NCBI GenBank assembly: GCA_030765065.1
Contig: CM060984.1
Span: 196,001 to 260,000, forward strand
Length of the DNA: 64,000 bases
DNA from: Deroplatys truncata
Lineage: Eukaryota > Arthropoda > Insecta > Mantodea > Mantidae
Reading direction: 5' to 3'
This document shows, piece by piece, positions 50,682 through 63,352 of the stretch. Position numbers and translations under genes: made by a program. How positions within the stretch are numbered: the stretch's first letter is position 1; each line of letters starts with the position of its first letter. Under the pieces are notes generated by a model. It made no database searches. It worked only from the letters and a program-made list of their open reading frames with translations, and was not told the origin of the DNA.

Positions 50682-53215
50682 AACATTTGCAACATCTAAA
50701 CTTCTCTTTCTAGATTCTTTTGAAAATATGATATACATCCAGCATTAAATACATCAATAAGACCATTTTGCAGTTACAAACTGTAAATAAAAGAAATTCC
50801 AATAACGTCATGGCAACTAACTACAGTCTAACACATCTGTGTATTAGGGCGATTAATTTTCAGCTAATTCAGCCTCAAACAACAATGGGAGGAAGCGGCA
50901 TTGAAAAACAGTAGGGTTAATATCAAAGGCTTTTGAGGCAATTGAATAATTTAAAGTAATTTTTTCCTTTGATCAAACTTCAGGTATATGTGGCAATGAT
51001 ATCAAAACAATCACACTGACTTTGGATTTCTATTACTTACCATGTTCAACTAGTTGGGCTAAAGAAGTGAAGGATTTACAGCCACTGTAAATGTCCAACA
51101 GTAAATTTACACTCCAGGCACATCTGAAAGGTCCATTTATAGCTCAAGAAAGGAATGGCTTTCCTGCCCATCTGAAACAAATATTATAACAACCCAATTC
51201 AATTTAAATATTAAGGATAGCCATAGGTGAAAGTTATGCTTTATTTTCAAAACACTCTCATGCTGCCGAAACGCAAAAAAGGGGCACATTGGGCTCCAAG
51301 TAGGTATGTAACATGTACTAAAGAGACGTTATATTTTATGACATTAAACTAAGTAATACAGGTTCTCATAAGAAACACACACTCATTTATATAAAAGAAC
51401 AATTACGAAATTACAATTTGTAATTTTAAGCCAGTCTTCTGGTTGATTGAAATCAGGTTCTTAAACATGACTCTCCTCAGCAATTTATTCTCAGATGTAG
51501 AGTTCAAGATGTTATGTTTTTAATACTTAAAACTCTAGCATTGACTTTTGCCAACGTTTAAGTGGTTCTTTTCCAATTCTTTATTAAATTTTGAACAAGA
51601 TTGAACAGAAGCTACAAAAATTGAAGCATGCTTAATTCACAAACTTTTCAGAACAGTGTGGGACTATGTACGTTTCATTACCATTATGTTTATTTTCTCA
51701 CAAAAGGAAACCTCAAACCCCTGTTAGCAAATGGATAATATACGAAATTGAAATGAAATTTTGAAGTACGTCTAGCCATTGAAATTATTCAGATGAAGTT
51801 TTTAACTTTGACAGAACCTTATTCTATCAATGCCATGAACATACACTGTAATTTGACTTCTATTCCTTACCAAGTCTATCAGTACTGCTAATCTCCAAAT
51901 TGTCTCTCTCAGCATAGCCATTCTTCCTGGCTAATTCCGTTAACCAGTCTTCACAGACAGCTATTCAACAGTCTTCGTATGAGGCCCAAACTTTGTGCAG
52001 ACATTCCGCAATGAGTTCATTCACATGCAACAAAACATCAGGAACGTTTAGTATGTTCCCCAGTATTTTAGACATTTGCAACACCACCATTTACCTACAC
52101 CCACATTACTTTTAGACTACATCAAATGTCAATTGCTAAGACAAAAAGAATTTTCTACACTTCTTACTCCATTTCCGATGTACAAACACACTACTGCTTT
52201 TATTATCAAAAACACAACTAACCTTGATTACAAATTCAATACAAGGAACACATATTCTTAGAGAAACAGCAACACATCTTACGCATCCTATTACATTTGA
52301 CGTTAATTCCAAAATCCACCCTGATCCTTAACCCAAACTGTTCCCAGGACGCGAAAATAATTTCGAAGTTCCTTACATTATTTATTCCTAAGGACTTCCA
52401 AGGATATATATTCGCTCTGGCCAGTTAAGCAAACCAATATATCTCCTAGGGATCCAGTATGCAGGAATAAAAGTTTGTAAGGAAATTCGAATGTGAACTT
52501 TAGGTGGTTCACTCATAAGTAATACGAATCTGAAAAACGTTTTGTTTAACCCAAACAAATCCAGAAACTTCAATGCATTTAAATGTCCTAACCGAAATCT
52601 TTCCTTGAATAATTTCTCCGGAATCTAAGCTGTTCCTGTAGCTCTCACAATACAAACAATTACTATAACCAATACATATTACATTAAATGCACAACGATA
52701 CCATTTCATAACACACCTGAGACAGTTTTACAGCATAGCCGATGTGCTTGAGAAACTTCGGAATCCAAGCACAACCAACTGGTGATTTGTACCTCAGAAA
52801 TACAACGGGTTTGCTGAATCAACTGTAACAAGCGTTAAAACAATGCAAATCAATTTACAATCTCAAGGGGAACTTAATAAATCCTATGATCTTATACTTC
52901 ACATTTTTAAAAGTAGATCATGCTGCTTACACTGAATTATAGATGTCTTTTGTGCTTCATGTAGATATGTGTAATAGTTTTGATATAAACGTTATTTGCA
53001 GACATAATACTAAATGATTAGCTATTCCCCATAATACACATGTCTTTAGTTTTATAAAACAAGGAATACCAAATAATTAATTTACTTTTATCAAACACAG
53101 ATTTACAACTTCATTCATTGTTCTGGTTGTTTCAAGAGGTTTTATTTCAATACAATTATTCTTAAGAATTTCTACTCGATTAGTGACGTTACGAGTACTT
53201 TTAGAGCATAGCATT
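50682..53215 (+). repeat. Satellite unit 21 (2,534 bp), alpha unit of the dimer, B-type start
   Basis: Alpha markers are CAAAGGCTTTTG (50932), T6 near 50962, AACACTCTC (51250), CTTCACAGAC (51949), CTACACCC (52095), TTAGGTGG (52501), CTTGAATAAT (52604), GCTTGAGAAAC (52745), ACAATCTCAAGG (52857), ACTTCACA (52896) and AGATCATG (52914). They recur in units 23 and 25. Private changes are GCAGTTAC (50770), GTTGGGCT (51053), ATTACTTTTAG (52106) and AAAATCCACC (52311). Confidence 0.97.
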
Positions 53216-55750
53216 AACATTTGCAACATCTAAACTTCTCTTTCTAGATTCGTTTGAAAATATGAAATACATCCAGCATTAAATACATCAATAAGACCAT
53301 TTTGCATTTACAAACTGTAAATAAAAGAAATTCCAATAACGCCATGGCAACTAACTACAGTCTAACACATCTGTGTATTAGGGCGATTAATTTTCAGCTA
53401 ATTCAGCCTCAAACAACAATGGGAGGAAGCGGCATTGAAAAACAGTAGGGTTAATATCAAAAGCTTTTGAGGCAATTGAATAATTTAAAGTAATTTTTTT
53501 CCTTTGATGAAAGTTCAGGTATATGTGGCAATGATATCAAAACAATCACACTGACTTTGGATTTCTATTACTTACCATGTTCAACTAGTTGTGCTAAAGA
53601 AGTGAAGGATTTACAGCCACTGTAAATGTCCAACAGTAAATTTACACTCCAGGCACATCTGAAAGGTCCATTTATAGCTCAAGAAAGGAATGGCTTTCCT
53701 GCCCATCCGAAACAAATATTATAACAACCCAATTCAATTTAAATATTAAGGATAGCCATAGGTGAAAGTTATGCTTTATTTTCAAAACCCTCTCATGCTG
53801 CCGAAACGCAAAAAAGGGGCACATTGGGCTCCAAGTAGGTATGTAACATGTACTAAAGAGACGTTATATCTTATGACATTAAACTAAGTAATACAGGTTC
53901 TCATAAGAAATGCACACTCATTTATATAAAAGAACAATTACGAAATTACAATTTGTAATTTTAAGCCAGTCTTCTGGTTGATTGAAATCAGGTTCTTAAA
54001 CATGACTCTCCTCAGCAATTTATTCTCAGATGTAGAGTTCAAGATGTTATGTTTTTAATACTTAAAACTCTAGCATTGACTTCTGCCAACGTTTAAGTGG
54101 TTCTTTTCCAATTCTTTATTAAATTTTGAACAAGATTGAACAGAAGCTACAAAAATTGAAGCATGCTTAATTCACAAACTTTTCAGAACAGTGTGGGACT
54201 ATGTACGTTTCATTACCATTATGTTTATTTTCTCACAAAAGGAAACCTCAAACCCCTGTTAGCAAATGGATAATATACGAAATTTGAATGAAATTTTGAA
54301 GTACGTCTAGCCATTGAAATTATTCAGATGAAGTTTTTAACTTTGACAGAACCTTATTCTATCAATGCCATGAACATACACTGTAATTTGACTTCTATTC
54401 CTTACCAAGTCTATCAGTACTGCTAATCTCCAAATTGTCTCTCTCAGCATAGCCATTCTTCCTGGCTAATTCCGTTAACCAGTCTTCGCAGACAGCTATT
54501 CAACAGTCTTTGTATGAGGCCCAAACTTTGTGCAGACATTCCGCAATGAGTTCATTCACATGCAACAAAACATCAGGAACGTTTAGTATGTTCCCCAGTA
54601 TTTTAGACATTCGTAACACCACCATTTACCTAGACCCACATTAATTTTAGACTACATCAAATGTCAATTGCTAAGACAAAAAGAATTTTCTACACTTCTT
54701 ACTCCATTTCCGATGTACAAACACACTACTGCTTTTATTATCAAAAACACAACTAACCTTGATTACAAATTCAATACAAGGAACACATATTCTTAGAGAA
54801 ACAGCTACACATCTTACGCGTCCTATTACATTTGACGTTAACTCCAAAAACCACCCTGAACCTTAACCCAAACTGTTCCCAGGACGCGAAAATAATTTCG
54901 AAGTTCCTTACATTATTTATTCCTAAGGACTTCCAAGGATATATATTTGCTCTGGCCAGTTAAGCAAACCAATATATCTCCTAGGGAGCCAGGATGCAGG
55001 AATAAAAGTTTGTAAGGAAATTCGAATGTGAACTTTAGGCGGTTCACTCATAAGTAATACGAATCTCAAAAACGTTTTGTTTAACCCAAACAAATCCAGA
55101 AACTTCAATGCATTTAAATGTCCTAACCGAAATCTTTCCTTTAATAATTTCTCCGGAATCTAAGCTGTTCCTGTAGCTCTCACAATACAAACAATTACTA
55201 TAACCAATACATATTACATTAAATGCACAACGATACCATTTCATAACACACCTGAGACAGTTTTACAGCATAGCCGATGTGCTTAAGAAACTTCGGAATC
55301 CAAGCACAACCAACTGGTGATTTGTACCTCAGAAATACAACGGGTTTGCTGAATCAACTGTAACAAGCGTTAAAACAATGCAAATCAATTTACAATATCA
55401 AGGGGAACTTAATAAATCCTATGATCTTATACTACACATTTTTAAAAGTAGCTCATGCTGCTTACACTGAAACATAGATGTCCTTTGTGCTTCATGTAGA
55501 TATGTGTAATAGTTTTCATATAAACGTTATTTGCAGATATAATACTAAATGATTAGCTATTCCACATAATACACATGTCTTTAGTTTTATAAAACAAGGA
55601 ATACCAAATAATTAATTTACTTTTTTCAAACACAGGTTTACAACTTCATTCATTGTTCTGGTTGTTTCAAGAGGTTTTATTTCAATACAATTATTCTTAA
55701 GAATTTCTACTCGATTAGTGACGTTACGAGTACTTTTAGAGCATAGCATT
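53216..55750 (+). repeat. Satellite unit 22 (2,535 bp), beta unit of the dimer, C-type start
   Basis: Beta markers are AAGTTCAGG (53511), CATCCGAAAC (53704), TATCTTATG (53867), AAATGCACAC (53908), CTTTGTATG (54508), TTCGTAAC (54611), TTAACTCC (54838), CTGAACC (54857) and CCAGGATGCAGG (54989); they recur in unit 24, and those within its partial length recur in unit 26. Private changes are GATGAAAG (53506), TTCTGCC (54081), ACGCGTCC (54817), GGGAGCC (54984) and ACACAGGTTT (55631). Confidence 0.97.
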
Positions 55751-58284
55751 AACATTTGCAACATCTAAACTTCTCTTTCTAGATTCGTTTGAAAATATGA
55801 AATACATCCAGCATTAAATACATCAATAAGACCATTTTGCATTTACAAAATGTAAATAAAAGAAATTCCAATAACGCCATGGCAACTTACTACAGTCAAA
55901 CACATCTGTGTATTAGGGCGATTAATTTTCAGCTAATTCAGCCTCAAACAACAATGGGAGGAAGCGGCATTGAAAAACAGTAGGGTTAATATCAAAGGCT
56001 TTTGAGGCAATTGAATAATTTAAAGTAATTTTTTCCTTTGATCAAACTTCAGGTATATGTGGCAATGATATCAAAACAATCACACTGACTTTGGATTTCT
56101 ATTACTTACCATGTTCAACTAGTTGTGCTAAAGAAGTGAAGGATTTACAGCCACTGTAAATGTCCAACAGTAAATTTACACTCCAGGCACATCTGAAAGG
56201 TCCATTTATAGCTCAAGAAAGGAATGGCTTTCCTGCCCATCTGAAACAAATATTATAACAACCCAATTCAATTTAAATATTAAGGATAGCCATAGGTGAA
56301 AGTTATGCTTTATTTTCAAAACACTCTCATGCTGCCGAAACGCAAAAAAGGGGCACATTGGGCTCCAAGTAGGTATGTAACATGTACTAAAGAAACGTTA
56401 TATTTTATGACATTAAACTAAGTAATACAGGTTCTCATAAGAAACACACACTCATTTATATAAAAGAACAATTACGAAATTACAATTTGTAATTTTAAGC
56501 CAGTCTTCTGGTTGATTGAAATCAGGTTCTTAAACATGACTCTCCTCAGCAATTTATTCTCAGATGTAGAGTTCAAGATGTTATGTTTTTAATACTTAAA
56601 ACTCTAGCATTGACTTTTGCCAACGTTTAAGTGGTTCTTTTCCAATTCTTTATTAAATTTTGAACAAGATTGAACAGAAGCTACAAAAATTGAAGCATGC
56701 TTAATTCACAAACTTTTCAGAACAGTGTGGGACTATGTACGTTTCATTACCATTATGTTTATTTTCTCACAAAAGGAAACCTCAAACCCCTGTTAGCAAA
56801 TGGATAATATACGAAATTGAAATGAAATTTTGAAGTACGTCTAGCCATTGAAATTATTCAGATGAAGTTTTTAACTTTGACAGAACCTTATTCTATCAAT
56901 GCCATGAACATACACTGTAATTTGACTTCTATTCCTTACCAAGTCTATCAGTACTGCTAATCTCCAAATTGTCTCTCTCAGCATAGCCATTCTTCCTGGC
57001 TAATTCCGTTAACCAGTCTTCACAGACAGCTATTCAACAGTCTTCGTATGAGGCCCAAACTTTGTGCAGACATTCCGCAATGAGTTCATTCACATGCAAC
57101 AAAACATCAGGAACGTTTAGTATGTTCCCCAGTATTTTAGACATTTGCAACACCACCATTTACCTACACCCACATTAATTTTAGACTACATCAAATGTCA
57201 ATTGCTAAGACAAAAAGAATTTTCTACACTTCTTACTCCATTTCCGATGTACAAACACACTACTGCTTTTATTATCAAAAACACAACTAACCTTGATTAC
57301 AAATTCAATACAAGGAACACATATTCTTAGAGAAACAGCAACACATCTTACGCATCCTATTACATTTGACGTTAATTCCAAAAACCACCCTGATCCTTAA
57401 CCCAAACTGTTCCCAGGACGCGAAAATAATTTCGAAGTTCCTTACATTATTTATTCCTAAGGACTTCCAAGGATATATATTCGCTCTGGCCAGTTAAGCA
57501 AACCAATATATCTCCTAGGGATCCAGTATGCAGGAATAAAAGTTTGTAAGGAAATTCGAATGTGAACTTTAGGTGGTTCACTCATAAGTAATACGAATCT
57601 GAAAAACGTTTTGTTTAACCCAAACAAATCCAGAAACTTCAATGCATTTAAATGTCCTAACCGAAATCTTTCCTTGAATAATTTCTCCGGAATCTAAGCT
57701 GTTCCTGTAGCTCTCACAATACAAACAATTACTATAACCAATACATATTACATTAAATGCACAACGATACCATTTCATAACACACCTGAGACAGTTTTAC
57801 AGCATAGCCGATGTGCTTGAGAAACTTCGGAATCCAAGCACAACCAACTGGTGATTTGTACCTCAGAAATACAACGGGTTTGCTGAATCAACTGTAACAA
57901 GCGTTAAAACAATGCAAATCAATTTACAATCTCAAGGGGAACTTAATAAATCCTATGATCTTATACTTCACATTTTTAAAAGTAGATCATGCTGCTTACA
58001 CTGAATTATAGATGTCTTTTGTGCTTCATGTAGATATGTGTAATAGTTTTGATATAAACGTTATTTGCAGACATAATACTAAATGATTAGCTATTCCATA
58101 TAATACACATGTCTTTAGTTTTATAAAACAAGGAATACCAAATAATTAATTTACTTTTATCAAACACAGATTTACAACTTCATTCATTGTTCTGGTTGTT
58201 TCAAGAGGTTTTATTTCAATACAATTATTCTTAAGAATTTCTACTCGATTAGTGACGTTACGAGTACTTTTAGAGCATAGCATT
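55751..58284 (+). repeat. Satellite unit 23 (2,534 bp), alpha' unit with a C-type start
   Basis: The body carries the full alpha marker set of unit 21. The first ~150 bp are C-type with ACAAAATGTAAAT and CAACTTACTAC, matching unit 20 and no other unit. The switch to alpha sequence lies between about 55,890 and 55,995. AAGAAACGTTA (56390) is shared with unit 25 but not unit 21. T6 explains 2,534 bp. Confidence 0.97.
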
Positions 58285-60818
58285 AACATTTGCAACATCT
58301 AAACTTCTCTTTCTAGATTCGTTTGAAAATATGAAATACATCCAGCATTAAATACATCAATAAGACCATTTTGCATTTACAAACTGTAAATAAAAGAAAT
58401 TCCAATAACGCCATGGCAACTAACTACAGTCTAACACATCTGTGTATTAGGGCGATTAATTTTCAGCTAATTCAGCCTCAAACAACAATGGGAGGAAGCG
58501 GCATTGAAAAACAGTAGGGTTAATATCAAAAGCTTTTGAGGCAATTGAATAATTTAAAGTAATTTTTTTCCTTTGATCAAAGTTCAGGTATATGTGGCAA
58601 TGATATCAAAACAATCACACTGACTTTGGATTTCTATTACTTACCATGTTCAACTAGTTGTGCTAAAGAAGTGAAGGATTTACAGCCACTGTAAATGTCC
58701 AACAGTAAATTTACACTCCAGGCACATCTGAAAGGTCCATTTATAGCTCAAGAAAGGAATGGCTTTCCTGCCCATCCGAAACAAACATTATAACAACCCA
58801 ATTGAATTTAAATATTAAGGATAGCCATAGGTGAAAGTTATGCTTTATTTTCAAAACCCTCTCATGCTGCCGAAACGCAAAAAAGGGGCACATTGGGCTC
58901 CAAGTAGGTATGTAACATGTACTAAAGAGACGTTATATCTTATGACATTAAACTAAGTAATACAGGTTCTCATAAGAAATGCACACTCATTTATATAAAA
59001 GAACAATTACGAAATTACAATTTGTAATTTTAAGCCAGTCTTCTGGTTGATTGAAATCAGGTTCTTAAACATGACTCTCCTCAGCAATTTATTCTCAGAT
59101 GTAGAGTTCAAGATGTTATGTTTTTAATACTTAAAACTCTAGCATTGACTTTTGCCAACGTTTAAGTGGTTCTTTTCAAATTCTTTATTAAATTTTGAAC
59201 AAGATTGAATAGAAGCTACAAAAATTGAAGCATGCTTAATTCACAAACTTTTCAGCACAGTGTGGGACTATGTACGTTTCATTACCATTATGTTTATTTT
59301 CTCACAAAAGGAAACCTCAAACCCCTGTTACTAATGGATAATATACGAAATTTGAATGAAATTTTGAAGTACGTCTAGCCATTGAAATTATTCAGATGAA
59401 GTTTTTAACTTTGACAGAACCTTATTCTATCAATGCCATGAACATACACTGTAATTTGACTTCTATTCCTTACCAAGTCTATCAGTACTGCTAATCTCCA
59501 AATTGTCTCTCTCAGCATAGCCATTCTTCCTGGCTAATTCCGTTAACCAGTCTTCGCAGACAGCTATTCAACAGTCTTTGTATGAGGCCCAAACTTTGTG
59601 CAGACATTCCGCAATGAGTTCATTCACATGCAACAAAACATCAGGAACGTTTAGTATGTTCCCCAGTATTTTAGACATTCGTAACACCACCATTTACCTA
59701 GACCCACATTAATTTTAGACTACATCAAATGTCAATTGCTAAGACAAAAAGAATTTTCTACACTTCTTACTCCATTTCCGATGTACAAACACACTACTGC
59801 TTTTATTATCAAAAACACAACTAACCTTGATTACAAATTCAATACAAGGAACACATATTCTTAGAGAAACAGCAACACATCTTACGCATCCTATTACATT
59901 TGACGTTAACTCCAAAAACCACCCTGAACCTTAACCCAAACTGTTCCCAGGACGCGAAAATAATTTCGAAGTTCCTTACATTATTTATTCCTAAGGACTT
60001 CCAAGGATATATATTTGCTCTGGCCAGTTAAGCAAACCAATATATCTCCTAGGGATCCAGGATGCAGGAATAAAAGTTTGTAAGGAAATTCGAATGTGAA
60101 CTTTAGGCGGTTCACTCATAAGTAATACGAATCTCAAAAACGTTTTGTTTAACCCAAACAAATCCAGAAACTTCAATGCATTTAAATGTCCTAACCGAAA
60201 TCTTTCCTTTAATAATTTCTCCGGAATCTAAGCTGTTCCTGTAGCTCTCACAATACAAACAATTACTATAACCAATACATATTACATTAAATGCACAACG
60301 ATTCCATTTCATAACACACCTGAGACAGTTTTACAGCATAGCCGATGTGCTTAAGAAACTTCGGAATCCAAGCACAACCAACTGGTGATTTGTACCTCAG
60401 AAATACAACGGGTTTGCTGAATCAACTGTAACAAGCGTTAAAACAATGCAAATCAATTTACAATATCAAGGGGAACTTAATAAATCCTATGATCTTATAC
60501 TACACATTTTTAAAAGTAGCTCATGCTGCTTACACTGAATTATAGATGTCTTTTGTGCTTCATGTAGATATGTGTAATAGTTTTGATATAAACGTTATTT
60601 GCAGATATAATACTAAATGATTAGCTATTCCACATAATACACATGTCTTTAGTTTTATAAAACAAGGAATACCAAATAATTAATTTACTTTTTTCAAACA
60701 CAGATTTACAACTTCATTCATTGTTCTGGTTGTTTCAAGAGGTGTTATTTCAATACAATTATTCTTAAGAATTTCTACTCGATTAGTGACGTTACGAGTA
60801 CTTTTAGAGCATAGCATT
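58285..60818 (+). repeat. Satellite unit 24 (2,534 bp), beta' unit of the dimer
   Basis: It carries the beta markers of unit 22. It shares ACAAACATT (58780) and AATTGAATTT (58800) with unit 26 but not unit 22. Private changes are TTTCAAATTC (59174), GAATAGAAG (59207), CAGCACAG (59254), TTACTAATGG (59328, the one-base loss) and CGATTCCATTT (60299). Its last ~300 bp return to the common pattern (CTGAATTATAG, GAGGTGTTA), unlike unit 22. Confidence 0.97.
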
Positions 60819-63352
60819 AACATTTGCAACATCTAAACTTCTCTTTCTAGATTCTTTTGAAAATATGATGTACATCCAGCTTTAAATACATCAATAAGAC
60901 CATTTTGCATTTACAAACTGTAAATAAAAGAAATTCCAATAACGCCATGGCAACTAACTACAGTCAAACACATCTGTGTATTAGGGCGATTAATTTTCAG
61001 CTAATTCAGCCTCAAACAACAATGGGAGGAAGCGGCATTGAAAAACAGTAGGGTTAATATCAAAGGCTTTTGAGGCAATTGAATAATTTAAAGTAATTTT
61101 TTCCTTTGATCAAACTTCAGGTATATGTGGCAATGATATCAAAACAATCACACTGACTTTGGATTTCTATTACTTACCATGTTCAACTAGTTGTGCTAAA
61201 GAAGTGAAGGATTTACAGCCACTGTAAATGTCCAACAGTAAATTTACACTCCAGGCACATCTGAAAGGTCCATTTATAGCTCAAGAAAGGAATGGCTTTC
61301 CTGCCCATCTGAAACAAATATTATAACAACCCAATTCAATTTAAATATTAAGGATAGCCATAGGTGAAAGTTATGCTTTATTTTCAAAACACTCTCATGC
61401 TGCCGAAACGCAAAAAAGGGGCACATTGGGCTCCAAGTAGGTATGTAACATGTACTAAAGAAACGTTATATTTTATGACATTAAACTAAGTAATACAGGT
61501 TCTCATAAGAAACACACACTCATTTATATAAAAGAACAATTACGAAATTACAATTTGTAATTTTAAGCCAGTCTTCTGGTTGATTGAAATCAGGTTCTTA
61601 AACATGACTCTCCTCAGCAATTTATTCTCAGATGTAGAGTTCAAGATGTTATGTTTTTAATACTTAAAACTCTAGCATTGACTTTTGCCAACGTTTAAGT
61701 GGTTCTTTTCCAATTCTTTATTAAATTTTGAACAAGATTGAACAGAAGCTACAAAAATTGAAGCATGCTTAATTCACAAACTTTTCAGAACAGTGTGGGA
61801 CTATGTACGTTTCATTACCATTATGTTTATTTTCTCACAAAAGGAAACCTCAAACCCCTGTTAGCAAATGGATAATATACGAAATTGAAATGAAATTTTG
61901 AAGTACGTCTAGCCATTGAAATTATTCAGATGAAGTTTTTAACTTTGACAGAACCTTATTCTATCAATGCCATGAACATACACTGTAATTTGACTTCTAT
62001 TCCTTACCAAGTCTATCAGTACTGCTAATCTCCAAATTGTCTCTCTCAGCATAGCCATTCTTCCTGGCTAATTCCGTTAACCAGTCTTCACAGACAGCTA
62101 TTCAACAGTCTTCGTATGAGGCCCAAACTTTGTGCAGACATTCCGCAATGAGTTCATTCACATGCAACAAAACATCAGGAACGTTTAGTATGTTCCCCAG
62201 TATTTTACACATTCGCAACACCACCATTTACCTACACCCACATTAATTTTAGACTACATCAAATGTCAATTGCTAAGACAAAAAGAATTTTCTACACTTC
62301 TTACTCCATTTCCGATGTACAAACACACTACTGCTTTTATTATCAAAAACACAACTAACCTTGATTACAAATTCAATACAAGGAACACATATTCTTAGAG
62401 AAACAGCAACACATCTTACGCATCCTATTACATTTGACGTTAATTCCAAAAACCACCCTGATCCTTAACCCAAACTGTTCCCAGGACGCGAAAATAATTT
62501 CGAAGTTCCTTACATTATTTATTCCTAAGGACTTCCAAGGATATATATTCGCTCTGGCCAGTTAAGCAAACCAATATATCTCCTAGGGATCCAGTATGCA
62601 GGAATAAAAGTTTGTAAGGAAATTCGAATGTGAACTTTAGGTGGTTCACTCATAAGTAATACGAATCTGAAAAACGTTTTGTTTAACCCAAACAAATCCA
62701 GAAACTTCAATGCATTTAAATGTCCTAACCGAAATCTTTCCTTGAATAATTTCTCCGGAATCTAAGCTGTTCCTGTAGCTCTCACAATACAAACAATTAC
62801 TATAACCAATACATATTACATTAAATGCACAACGATACCATTTCATAACACACCTGAGACAGTTTTACAGCATAGCCGATGTGCTTGAGAAACTTCGGAA
62901 TCCAAGCACAACCAACTGGTGATTTGTACCTCAGAAATACAACGGGTTTGCTGAATCAACTGTAACAAGCGTTAAAACAATGCAAATCAATTTACAATCT
63001 CAAGGGGAACTTAATAAATCCTATGATCTTATACTTCACATTTTTAAAAGTAGATCATGCTGCTTACACTGAATTATAGATGTCTTTTGTGCTTCATGTA
63101 GATATGTGTAATAGTTTTGATATAAACGTTATTTGCAGACATAATACTAAATGATTAGCTATTCCATATAATACACATGTCTTTAGTTTTATAAAACAAG
63201 GAATACCAAATAATTAATTTACTTTTATCAAACACAGATTTACAACTTCATTCATTGTTCTGGTTGTTTCAAGAGGTTTTATTTCAATACAATTATTCTT
63301 AAGAATTTCTACTCGATTAGTGACGTTACGAGTACTTTTAGAGCATAGCATT
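60819..63352 (+). repeat. Satellite unit 25 (2,534 bp), alpha'' unit with an A-type start
   Basis: The body carries the alpha set (CAAAGGC at 61063, T6, AACACTCTC, CTTCACAGAC, CTACACCC, CTTGAATAAT, GCTTGAGAAAC, ACTTCACA, AGATCATG). The first ~200 bp are A-type (GATGTACATCC, GCTTTAAATA, GTCAAACAC), unlike units 21 and 23. TTTACACATTCGC (62206) is private and keeps the CpG lost in units 21 and 23. Confidence 0.97.

Noticed and set aside
52076..52261. Plus-strand 61-codon frame in units 21 and 23 (also at 57145-57330)
   Set aside because: Its TTG start comes from a CpG-to-TpG change (TTCGCAAC to TTTGCAAC), and unit 25 lacks it. There is no ATG start and no known motif.
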